Positions 49,866-59,305 of a stretch of DNA of 64,000 nucleotides are shown in pieces; the first letter of the stretch is position 1; every line of letters starts with the position of its first letter. Made by a program: the position numbers and the translations under genes. The stretch is from Viola odorata. Taxonomy: Eukaryota > Streptophyta > Magnoliopsida > Malpighiales > Violaceae. The DNA is taken from assembly GCA_963691705.1 (NCBI GenBank), contig OY829540.1, forward strand, positions 69,798,367 to 69,862,366. The letters run 5' to 3'. Below the pieces are notes generated by a model that was given only the letters and a program-made list of their open reading frames with translations, was not told where the DNA came from and made no database searches.

Positions 49866-50756
49866 TTATGTTACATTTTTCATTCTCCTCCTCCTCTCCT
49901 TTGCAATTCGAGAATGGCGTGATCTTGCCGGATCATTACTCGAATCCTGACGCAAGCTGACGATGAGATCAACAAATGCAGGTAATATGAACTTGTGTGA
50001 CTTCTTCTCATTCAAGTTCAAGTAACAAAGCAAAAGCTCGTCCATAAAATCCCAATCAACTTCTCCTTTCACTTGCAATCTTTCTTCCACCATTTCTTGC
50101 ATGGACCGTCGAAAATCGTTGTACGGGCATGGAGAGTAGGTTATTACCGCAATGGAATCTTCCGGGAGGGCCACGTGCTTCAGGTCATTAGAGTTACTTG
50201 TGGCAGAAGAATCATTGAAAGCATTGGTTGAGTTCGAACTTGAGCCCATGGCCTCCGATGTGGCGGTGGTGCGGCTAGCCCGAGCCTCATCGATGAGCGA
50301 GCCTGACGAGCCAGGGGCCACGAAGAATCGGTTGGACCCGCGTAGGTGATCAAGCTGTGGTGGATCAAGAAACCTAGGAGAATCAAATAAAATCCCTTTA
50401 GGGCTTTGAACATTATGATGATGATCATCTCTCTGATCTTGATGACGTTTCCTTTGATGAGGACCTTGATCTTCGTCGTCATCATCAATGTAAAGCGATC
50501 CAAAATTCTCTAAAAGGAAGCGATCGACATCGGAGAGTGTTGCTGCTTCATTTTTGTTGTCTCCTTCATCTTCATCATGACTTTCTTTTTGGTTGCCATC
50601 AATGGCAAATGATAGGGTTTTGGGGTGTTTGCACCCTCTTAGTATCCAACTTTTTGAAGATGGAATGGAATAATTAGAAGTGGATTGGCTATTTGGAGTA
50701 GGGTTTTTGACCTTGTAGAGGTAGTCTTGGAGAGATTTTTGGAGCTTCTTTGACAT
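49866..50756 (-). CDS. OFP14: Ovate family protein, OFP14-like transcriptional repressor
   Basis: Intronless, 296 aa, starting MSKKLQKSLQDYLYKVKNPT, the usual start of this OFP subgroup. After a disordered middle with an acidic/His-rich segment (DDDDEDQ...DDHHHN) comes the OVATE domain at about residues 205-270: DSIAVITYSPCPYNDFRRSM, QEMVEERLQVKGEVDWDFMD, ELLLCYLNLNEKKSHKFILP. A basic tail follows (RIAKERRRRMKNVT). OFPs are plant-specific nuclear proteins that repress transcription with KNOX/BELL homeodomain partners and bind TRM proteins, shaping organ form. Placement beside RTEL1 matches Arabidopsis OFP14 (At1g79960 next to At1g79950), which supports the orthologue call. Confidence 0.9.
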   Translation of the reverse strand: MSKKLQKSLQDYLYKVKNPTPNSQSTSNYSIPSSKSWILRGCKHPKTLSFAIDGNQKESHDEDEGDNKNEAATLSDVDRFLLENFGSLYIDDDDEDQGPHQRKRHQDQRDDHHHNVQSPKGILFDSPRFLDPPQLDHLRGSNRFFVAPGSSGSLIDEARASRTTATSEAMGSSSNSTNAFNDSSATSNSNDLKHVALPEDSIAVITYSPCPYNDFRRSMQEMVEERLQVKGEVDWDFMDELLLCYLNLNEKKSHKFILPAFVDLIVSLRQDSSNDPARSRHSRIAKERRRRMKNVT

Positions 50757-51023
50757 TTTCCCCCCCAGTATAATGGAGAAATGGGTTGCTAGGGCTAAGA
50801 ATGGGGTGAGGGCGGTTTAATTTATAATAATAATAATAATGAATAAATGAGGAAAGTAACATAAAAAAAACATTAATGTGTGAATCATGTCCTTATGTGC
50901 GTTAATTAAGAAAAAACGGAGAATTAATTGAATGATAGCTTAATTATATTGTTTGTTTTCATTTTCACTAATTATTTGACTTTTGAAGAAACCGTTTTTT
51001 GGTACTTCAAATTTCAAAACTAG
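50757..51023. promoter_or_regulatory. OFP14-like gene upstream region
   Basis: The 267 bases up to the transposon end hold an (AAT)n run at about 50822-50841. The element at 51024 lies only 268 bp from the OFP ATG, so it may affect its promoter (inference). Confidence 0.4.
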
Positions 51024-51771
51024 GGGCGCGTTTACTTGGAGTATATGTTCAATTTGAAAATTTGCTGTTTTTCTGAATTTCGAAAATTTTATTTTCATTC
51101 TGAAAACTGGAAAACGTGTTTACTTCGCACAATTTTCCTGATCAGAAAAACTGGAAAACCTGTTTACTTCGCACGCTGATTTTATTTTCCTGATTTGAAA
51201 AACTGAAAAACGCGTTTACTCTGTACTAATTTCCAAATTTTTGAAAAATTCTTCATTTGTTACCTAAACTAATTTCTAGTAGCCATTGATCATATTTAAT
51301 CTCCCAATTTTTGAAATAGTTCGGTAACTATCACATGTAAATGAAGTGAGAATTAAGTTAATTCCATGTTACATTGTTTTTAAAAATATGAAGAAACCAT
51401 CAGTTTAGGGGAACTTCCCGTTGACGACGTTGATGTATTCTTGCATGATCTCCAACTCTAGGTAAGTTAAATTGACGGAATTAGCAACTCGAGGATATTA
51501 GATTTTGGGGTTTATTATGTTTGGTTTACACATGAAAAATTAGAATACATTCTGCAAAATTGTTATAGAATACATTACATTGCTAACATCTCCAAATCAG
51601 AGGTTCGGCAAGTAATCGATTTATGACTATAATCACAACAAAAACAATTGATTACAATTCAGAACATTGAATGTTAGATACTCATCAGTCGGATACAAGA
51701 AAGTTGCTACAAAACTGGACGAAGCATTCCTCTCTACTCTGCAAGCAGTGTCGAGTGATGCACCACCATGT

Positions 51772-52010
51772 CTAGTGTGGTTTCGGAACAAATCCATCCA
51801 CAACAAAGTTTCGTGTGGCAGCAGGAATAGCTAGTCGGAGCCCGTCCAGTTCCGGCTTCGCAATCACCTGACAACCCAGACGCGAACTGCGATATACCAA
51901 ACGCAGAACAATCAGCTTCAAAATTGACAAGAAAAGATCATGGGCAAAAAAACTGATAGAACTCATGTCGGTAAGCCCAAAGGCCAGATCCATCAAAAAA
52001 CCAATCTTGA
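51772..52010 (-). pseudogene. Mitochondrial ferredoxin (MFDX/adrenodoxin-like) fragment
   Basis: The last exon (51886-51772) encodes SRLGCQVIAKPELDGLRLAI and ends RNFVVDGFVPKPH, the hallmark C-terminus of plant mitochondrial adrenodoxin-like ferredoxins, including one iron-sulphur-ligand cysteine. Upstream, about 51990-51963, DLAFGLTD is recognisable, but the sequence before it no longer matches and no GT donor fits the expected phase. The 2Fe-2S loop and N-terminus are absent. It sits inside transposon copy 1 with its intron kept, so it was captured as genomic DNA. Confidence 0.8.
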
Positions 52011-52299
52011 ATCTATAAACGTAGTCTGCATATGTTACCTGCTAGGTAGATGAATAATGCAGAGAGGTGATTTGATGATTAGAGAGTGAAGGAAAAAGGG
52101 TGTAAGACATCAGTTTCATTAACTTCAAGTTATATAGTGGATTTACAGGCAAGAAACGACTCGTCAAATTAAATGCGGCTATCATATTTGGAAGTATGAA
52201 CTGATTTCCAATTCTGCAAAAAAAGTCCATTTATGACTGCTTAAGATTGCAGTTATAGACTTACAGTATAGTGCTAAGACACATTGCAGATTTCTTCTA

Positions 52300-52471
52300 T
52301 GCAGTAAATAAAAAGAAATTGACCATATCCTACGAGTCCTTCAAGAGATCCAATAACGAGTATTACTGAAATTGACCAACGATCTGAAGCAAGTCCAGAA
52401 AGGAGACCAAAGGCCTTACCAACATCTTTAGCAACAGACAGATTACTAAGCTCTACCTGACTGAGGAGCAT
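52300..52471 (-). pseudogene. Nodulin-like (NFD4-type) MFS transporter fragment
   Basis: The reading MLLSQVELSNLSVAKDVGKA followed by FGLLSGLASDRWS and IGSLEGLVGYG matches the N-terminal region of plant nodulin-like major-facilitator proteins (LSQxQLNNLSVAKDVGKAFGLLSGLASD). Only about 50 residues remain. It lies upstream, in sense, of the ferredoxin fragment inside transposon copy 1. Confidence 0.75.
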
Positions 52472-53773
52472 TTACATCGTAAATAAAAAATGGGATCTCA
52501 AATTTACAATCTTCTAAATGGGAGGGAGGGAGGGAAGAGATGGGCTTAGGTTCGGCCATCACTGTCAGTTTGTCACAAAATGTCATTAGCATGTCTTGGC
52601 TACTAGCTCAGGATAAGGACAATGGAGCTGCTACTATCACAATAATGCAAATAATCAACTTTTATCATCTTGTTTTGCAACAATTAAAAATTAGAATCAA
52701 TAATTGAAGTACCACAAATAGTAAACCTAATTTTCAACCTAATTGTAAAACTAGAACCAGAACCTACTTTTTCTTCCAAACGGGGACCGAGATTTTAAAA
52801 GAGAAAGGATGCTAGTCCCTACTAATTGTGGGAAATCAATTCAATAGAAAGAGTAATTGTTTAGAAACGCAGTCAGCAGTCTAATATTCGAATACAAATA
52901 GTAAGTTGGATGGTGTTTGAAACGCTAGAAAACAAAAAGCACACAAATGCACAATTTTACACTTTGATTTCATGGTAGATATTTTCTCAAACACTTGATA
53001 TGCACAACTGTACTTTCACTATTTCATTTCCTTTTCAAATTTGCATCCTAATCCTCTAACAACAGATTCACAGATAGATGACTAAACATAAAACAAGCAC
53101 TCAACGTATTCATTTTGTTGAATCACAGAAGACAAAATGGTTCCTAAGCAGCTGCACAAACGAATCGAAAGCAAGAAGCCAATGGGCATCCATTCAACCC
53201 AACATTTCAACCCAGCTATTCAACCTAAATAGCATTTCTCAATAATCAGTAAACAGAAAAAATAAAAATTACCTCTTCCTTTCCTGCGTTTGGAGACGCA
53301 AAAAGCTTTAGAAAGACGAAGCGGAGAATCTCAGGTCTGAAGAAGAAAAGAAGAAAGCTTTCCCCACAATATTGGGCAGCAGCGGCGACGGAGGTGAGGA
53401 GCGACTGGAGGTGAGGAGCAACTGGAGGTGAGGAGATGTGCAAGAAGAAGAGGAGCGGCTGCGTAGGTTAGGGCAAGAAAAGAAGAGAAGAAGAAGGATG
53501 CAGGGGTAGGATGGTGATTAAGAAAAATTCATTAATCACTCTGTTTGAAAACCGCATGTACTCAAACAGAGTCATCCAAGGCCAAAATAATTAGAAAAAT
53601 AGAGAACAGCTATTTTGTTGTTTTCAAAATTTGTTCCTCGTTTTTTAAACAGAGTATTTTCGTTTTCAAACAGAAAATAAAAACAACACCAAGTAAACAC
53701 GTTTTCTGAAAATACTCCCAATTTTTAAAAAACTGGAGAATTTTCGGGAGAATCCTGCGAAGTAAACGCAGCC

Positions 53774-54078
53774 TAGAATTTTCCATTCCCATGTTTTCTA
53801 ATATTTACGTACAATATCAAACTCAATGTTCACAATATTATATTAAATCCAAGTCACCATGAGATAATTAAAGAAACAAAATAAAATATTTCTCCAAAAA
53901 AGAAACAAAGAAAAATAACATACATAAAAACAAATACTACAAAAGGTTCTAATTTACAAGTGTCCCTGACACGTGTAATTCAGTACAACTTACAAGTTAC
54001 AAGTGCCCCTGACACGTGTCAAAATTTAGTAGCATGAAAGTTTCAGGTTTCAGGTTTTTCTCTAACAGAAATAACTAA
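53774..54078. other. Spacer between transposon copies 1 and 2
   Basis: About 300 bp with a near-repeat CCTGACACGTGTAATT / CCTGACACGTGTCAAA (53966 and 54008) containing two CACGTG-like G-box cores. No gene is seen. Confidence 0.45.
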
Positions 54079-54699
54079 GGCCCTGTTTACCTCAGGGAAT
54101 TTTCCCGAAAATTCTCCAGTTTTTTAAAAATTGGATTTTTTTTCCGAAAATGTGTTTACTTCGCGTTGTTTTCATTTCGAAAACGAAAATGAAAATTTTC
54201 AGAATGAAAACTCATGTGTAAGTTTTGAAAACACCAAAAATCTGTTTTCAAAATTTTCTTTGATTTTGCAAAGCCAGTTTTCATTTTGAAAACTCGGTTA
54301 TCTGAATAGAGAATTATTCGAAAACGAAAATGAAAATTTTCAGAATGAAAACTTACCAAAAATCTGTTTTCAATTTTTTCTTTGATTTTACAAAGCCAGT
54401 TTTCATTTTGAAAACTCGGTTATCTGAATAGAGAATTAAATGAAACTTTTTTTAATACACTTTTACCCCTCACCATTTCTTCACGTTCTTCGTCCTCATT
54501 CTTCCTCTTTATCTGCTCACGTTCCTCTTCATCTTCTTCCTCTTCTTGTGTTCCTCTTCTCTTCTCCTCCGACGTCGGCCTTCTTCTCTACTCTCGGCTC
54601 CGTCCGACTGCTCTCGGTCTAGGCTGCTCCTCCTCCACCACCCACCGAAACCCTAGGTTCCGGAGCATACTTGCCGAGCTGAGTTGAAGCAAATCAATC

Positions 54700-55347
54700 A
54701 TGACGGCCAACCTTGGTTGCGTGATCGTGGCCGTTGATGGCAGCGAAGAAAGCATGTACGCCTTGAAGTGGGCCTTAGACAATCTCAAGCTCCGATCTTC
54801 TTCGCTGGACTCCTCTGAAGCTCCCGGCTCCTTCATCATGCTCCACGTCCAATCCCCGCCGTCCATCTCCGCTAGACTCTCTCCCGGAGCCATCCCTCTT
54901 GGCGGTCCCAGTTAAGTGCCAATTCACACTTCTCATGAACTTGATTTTAGTGTTTGTTTATTTTCTGCATCTGTACTTTAATTAATTGATCAATTAGTTA
55001 GTAAGACACTGAGTGGGTCATTTGGTATGAAATGAAGCTGATATGCACGTGCCTGCCATTACTGCTGCGATCGAAGCATATCAGAATAAGATTACCGAAG
55101 CAGTTCTAAAACACGCGTTGCAGATATGCGGCGAGAAAAAGGTGATCGTATAAATGAACATCAGTTAGGTTTCCGTTTTTGCTATTATTTATTGATAGTG
55201 TTTGTTGTTACTTTGTTATTATTTTTATGTATAGGCGAATGTGAAAACGGAAGTGGTGGTCGGGGATCCGAAGGATAAAATTTGTGAAGCTGTTGACAGT
55301 TTGCAAACCTATTTGCTTGTGATGGGTTGTCGTTTCCCTATTAAAAG
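54700..55347 (+). pseudogene. Universal stress protein (USP/UspA domain), 3'-truncated capture
   Basis: Exons 54700 to about 54908, 55038-55141 and 55235-55347 encode MTANLGCVIVAVDGSEESMY, ALKWALDNLKLRSSS, DMHVPAITAAIEAYQNKITE, NVKTEVVVGDPKDKICEAVD and LLVMGCRFPIKR. This is the At3g53990-type USP, a small soluble ATP-binding stress protein. The final exon (GS...NYCTNHA...CPVVIIK in relatives) is missing, and MGSRA has become MGCRF. The last visible donor (aaag/gtagtt) could splice on to the GET3B part downstream. It is probably non-functional as USP, though the open frames make a chimeric transcript possible. Confidence 0.8.
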
Positions 55348-56123
55348 GTAGTTATCCACTTGCTTGTAGTTTTTCTATTGATTCGACTAAATATTTCTTT
55401 TGTTGAAATTGTGTCCACCTTGAGGGGTGTTGAGTTAGAAAGCATGGTTTGGTGATTATGGTTTATAGTGCTTGTCCCGTAACTGAAAATGTGACAGACT
55501 GTTGGAGTATGACTTAATGAGTTCTTCTTGAATTCATACAGTTTTCTTGTGGCAATTTGTTGTTAAATTCTGTGAAAACCTTTGAATGGAATGGAAATTC
55601 AACCACTGCTGGCCCAGTTTACTGGGTCATGTCTGCTTTCTTGTTTCTAGTGCACTGCTGGCCTAGTTGTTGTTATTGGGATATCGATGCACTTTTGGGT
55701 TTTTTGATTTGTTCTTGTTTGAGTTTTGAATAGTGTGATTTGGAATTGGAGATATGTGTGGTTTCAATTGATGAATTGTAGTTTTGTGGTTATGTTTGGT
55801 GGAGAAGGATAATAATCTGGATTGTTTCTTAGCTAAGAGTAATTTACTTTATGCAGAAAGAATAGGCAATTATGTTGAAAAAGTAAAGGAAGCAGTGTCA
55901 GTGCTTTAAATTTCTTAGCACATCAAGCAATTTCCTTTAGATTGCGTGCCCTTTATTAGATTTTATATAGCATATGAAGAGTGAATGCAAAAAGTAGTAA
56001 GTTGAATCTTTGCTGATGATGGAATGTTCTATAAAAAAGAGAGGTTGCTGCTGTCCATTTAGCTTCTTGGGAAAACTTGAGTGATTGGTTAAAAATGAAT
56101 ATTCTTGTGTACTACCTTGGCAG

Positions 56124-56760
56124 TGAGATCAGTGGCTGCTCCAGTAGAAGAAGCTGCTGGTTATGAAATGGTTTCTGGAACAAAGCGCAAATATTACATG
56201 CTTGGTGGGAAGGGTGGTGTAGGAAAGACTAGTTGCGCTGCTTCCCTTGCTGTGAAATTTGCGAACAATGGGCACCCCACTTTAGTGGTCTCAACTGATC
56301 CAGCTCACTCCTTAAGTGATTCTTTTGCACAGGTTTGAGCATAGCCAACAAACTTAACTTTTTTTTTTCCCTTTCCCTTGCAAGTATTAATATCTAACGT
56401 ATGCATTTTTTGATGCATCTTTGTCTTTGCTTTGACAAAGGATTTGACTGGTGGTATGCTAGTGCCAGTTGATGGGCCTGAAGCCCCACTGTTTGCACTT
56501 GAGGTTCAGTGAGAAATTTTCTTATTTTCCCCCCTCCTTGTAAAGTAGCTTGCATATTTTCTTAACGAGATAATAGTGCTGTGATAAAAATAATATAGTG
56601 ATAATAAATGTGAGTGATTTTAAAGGAATTTTCTTGCTTACATACTCAGATAAATCCTGAAAATGCTAGAGAGGAATTTCGTTCAGCAACTCAGAAAGAT
56701 GGTGGAACTGGAGTCAAAGATTTCATGGAAGGAATGGCCCTTGGAATGCTTGTTGAACAG
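56124..56760 (+). pseudogene. Plastid GET3B/ArsA-type ATPase fragment
   Basis: Exons 56124-56332, 56441-56503 and 56650-56760 encode [86 protein letters not shown] and GMALGMLVEQ. The P-loop GKGGVGKT is intact and the match to Arabidopsis GET3B (At3g10350) is close. GET3 ATPases receive tail-anchored membrane proteins; the B form is plastidic. The transit peptide and everything after about residue 200 are missing, with only unrelated sequence after the gtaatg donor at 56761, so this is a truncated capture inside transposon copy 2. Confidence 0.85.
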
Positions 56761-58011
56761 GTAATGCCTCGTTGTGTAACTTAATCTCTAGTATTGATGA
56801 CCAGTTTGAATGCAATTAAGGTGACAACGTGAACTAACATACAAATTCACACTTATTTGGCTCTAATTAGTTGTCATAGTAGCTTAATATTGTCATTGTT
56901 TGGTGAATATCATGGCGTTATTGTTATAATCCATAAGAGTATGAAGTGAAATATAATCTGTCAACTAAGGATGTTAGATACAATATCAGGAAACAGAGGA
57001 TGCCTTATGAAATTCTAGTACAAATAGAGGTTCTTTATTTATTTATTCATTTCCACCCATAGAGAAATCAGGAAAATGGGAATTCACTTTCTGCTTCTGC
57101 TTATTTTTAGATGTACTATTTTAGGAATCTGGGGGCAAAGCCTTCCACATTCTTGGTGGTTTCTTTTTCCCGTAGTGTGGAGTTTCCATCACTGTCCATA
57201 TGTGTACGTATGCTGGCTGCATATACCACTGCATGATAAAGCATCTTTTCAATAACTGTGTTCAGCAAGTAGGGCTAGATGTTTTATTTCTGGAAATTTG
57301 GGTGTTGTTTCTCACCATTGACTTCACTATGCTAAGACGTTTGGAATTTGCATATAATCCTTGTGTTGTGGGCTTTTTGAGCAGCGTTTTTTTCTGATTT
57401 TTTATCACTATTGCGCTCAACTTGTTGAGTGGTTTTGTGATGCTTGACCAATTCTCCTCTCATTCGATGCGGAACTGCTGTAAACACAACACGGGGAACC
57501 TCTCACCAGCTATGTATCGTCACCTCTTTCTTTTATGTTATATGAGTAGTGTGGGAAGAGAAGCTTTCAAGTCCAAGTCATGATGTGTAGTACAGTCTTG
57601 TTTGTTGTGCAATTGTTTTTATGTATGTATTCAAGCCACTTTCTGCTCAATGTGCGGTTGTTATGCGGGTTAATTTCAGGGCTAATGTTTGCTTAAGTTG
57701 GTAATTTCAGGGCCACTTGATTTACAATAACTGTGGTTGAAGTTCAGAATGCCATGCTTTAAGGGTTGAATATTTTGCCCAGATTCTTTAGTTCTTGCAG
57801 ATTACAAAAGTCATCTAAATGCGTATCATTTGACATAATTGCTGTTGCTATTGTAAATTTGTAATTCTAGCTAATTTGCGGCTGTAGTGAAGTATTTGGG
57901 AGAATCTCGTTGCTAAATAAAATTTAATTTTAATTTCTTTTTCAAAATATTTTCGTTGTTAAGTAAATTGACAATTGATAAAATGTGAGAAAATGTTGCA
58001 TTACAAATGTA

Positions 58012-58740
58012 CTCCCTCCGTCATTGTTTAATTGTCGTTCTAGCCTAAAAACCATTGCCTTCAATTAATTGACGTTGTTGTCATTTCGGTCCTTCCGCTC
58101 CGTTTTTTGTCAAAAATGCCCGTCGAAACCATGCTGAGTTACGCGTCATACAAGGCAAAAAAGGAAAACGGAAAAATTAAAGGACCATATTTGAAATTCT
58201 TTGAAAAACATGGAAAAGAAGTTGTCAGCAAAAGCTGTCAAAAAGTTTTCTCTCATCTTTCCTCCTCCGATTTTAAATCAAGAATAAAACATGTTTGGCT
58301 GCTCGAAATGGCGCGGCGAGCATATATTCTTGCCGGAAATGACGAGACGATCAGAACAAGAGTGGTTGCTGCCGGAACGGAGGCCGCACGCGCCGGAGCG
58401 TGGCGGCGCGTGGGCAGAGACGTGGCTGCTTAGGCGGCGCGTGGAGGCTGTTGGAAGCTCGGAATGGCACCGTTCCACCTGCTCCCGACTCGAGACATCC
58501 TTCCGCTCCTTCCCGTGGCGGAGGTGAGAACAAGAAACGATGGTAGATGGAGTATTTTTGACAAACAGCGGGTGAAGGAAAGAAAAGAGAGAGAGAGAGA
58601 AAGAAAAGAGAGAAAAAAGGAAGAAGATGCACGAGAGGCTGACACGTGGCGAGGGCCACTGACTCCCACTGACAGCTTGGTCAGTACCCTTGATAACGGT
58701 GATTCACTCCCTCGCGTCTGATAAAAAATGACGGAGGGAG
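58012..58740. mobile_element. Stowaway-type element with GC-rich cargo, nested in copy 2
   Basis: It starts CTCCCTCCGTCATTG and ends AATGACGGAGGGAG, with TA on each side (58010-58011 and 58741-58742). At 729 bp it is long for a Stowaway MITE. Its interior changes abruptly to GC-rich sequence at 58.3-58.5 kb and has a GA-rich run at 58575-58620. Open frames cross it on both strands, but I recognise no protein. Confidence 0.75.
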
Positions 58741-59305
58741 TAGTTATGAAACAATCCAAACCACAATATTCTGATAATCTATATACACGATCCGTAACAT
58801 CAAATGAATTACAATATTTAAATGCAATATTAGAAGATTGATGTTATATTTAATAAGTTTTCCCTTTTTAAAATGACTATTAAATTTTTAAATGATTTCT
58901 TCTTTTCATTACAAACATTTTTGGTTTTCCACAAAATGAAAACGCGCGAAGTAAATACGTTTTCCAGTTTTCAGATCAGGAAATTCTTACATTCAGTGTG
59001 AAGTAAACGCGTTCTCCAGTTTTTCTGATCAGGAAACAAGTGCGAAGTAAACACGTTTTCCAGTTTTCAGAATGAAAAGAAAATTCTCGAAAATTCTCAA
59101 AAACAACAAATTAAAAATTAAAAATTCTCCCAAGTAAACGGCCCTTAAAGTTTAGTTTTTTAATTTGTTGTGAGGTAGGGATATTTTAAATTTTTTAAAC
59201 TAAAAAATTGATTTTATTAAATTAAAAATTAGATTACAAAGGGATAAGGTTGTCAGATAGAGGATGTGGCACGCTGACATGGCACGCAACCAGTGGATGT
59301 CGTGA

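Larger units (their letters stand above)
51024..53773 (-). mobile_element. Gene-fragment-carrying DNA transposon, copy 1 (GTTTAC family)
   Basis: The left end GGGCGCGTTTACTTGG is mirrored at the right by GCGAAGTAAACGCAGCC; TAG flanks both sides (51021-51023, 53774-53776), a candidate 3-bp target duplication. The left (B) end has three units like AAAACTGGAAAACGTGTTTA followed by CTTCGCAC (about 51104, 51148, 51198). The right (A) end, read inward on the minus strand, has AATTCTCCAGTTTTTTAAAA, then a pyrimidine-rich leader with CTACCCCTGCATCCTTCTTC. No transposase is seen; the interior holds fragments of two plant genes, in the A-to-B direction. The superfamily is uncertain: the 3-bp duplication fits PIF/Harbinger or CACTA, but the ends are not CACTA and TAG is not the usual TWA. 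Confidence 0.72.
54079..59145 (+). mobile_element. Gene-fragment-carrying DNA transposon, copy 2 (GTTTAC family)
   Basis: The A end is on the left: GGCCCTGTTTACC then TTTTCCCGAAAATTCTCCAG, as in copy 1's right end; a pyrimidine-rich leader follows (54.47-54.64 kb). The B end on the right carries three units such as GAAGTAAACACGTTTTCCAG (about 58937, 58999, 59042) and finishes AAGTAAACGGCCCT. TAA stands at both edges (54076-54078 and 59146-59148). Inside, on the plus strand, are a universal-stress-protein fragment and a GET3B fragment with introns; a Stowaway-like element has inserted near the B end. No transposase is visible. Confidence 0.7.

Noticed and set aside
53246..53443. 65-codon minus-strand ORF at the A end of copy 1
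   Set aside because: It lies in the pyrimidine-rich leader and seems to be chance open sequence; no known protein.
58107..58433. 108-codon plus-strand ORF in the Stowaway-like element
   Set aside because: It is crossed by equally long ORFs on both strands, matches nothing I recognise, and starts inside the terminal repeat region; kept only as possible cargo.
51024..59145. Calling the GTTTAC elements CACTA transposons
   Set aside because: They have subterminal repeats and apparent 3-bp duplications, but the termini do not read CACTA and no transposase is present; left unclassified.
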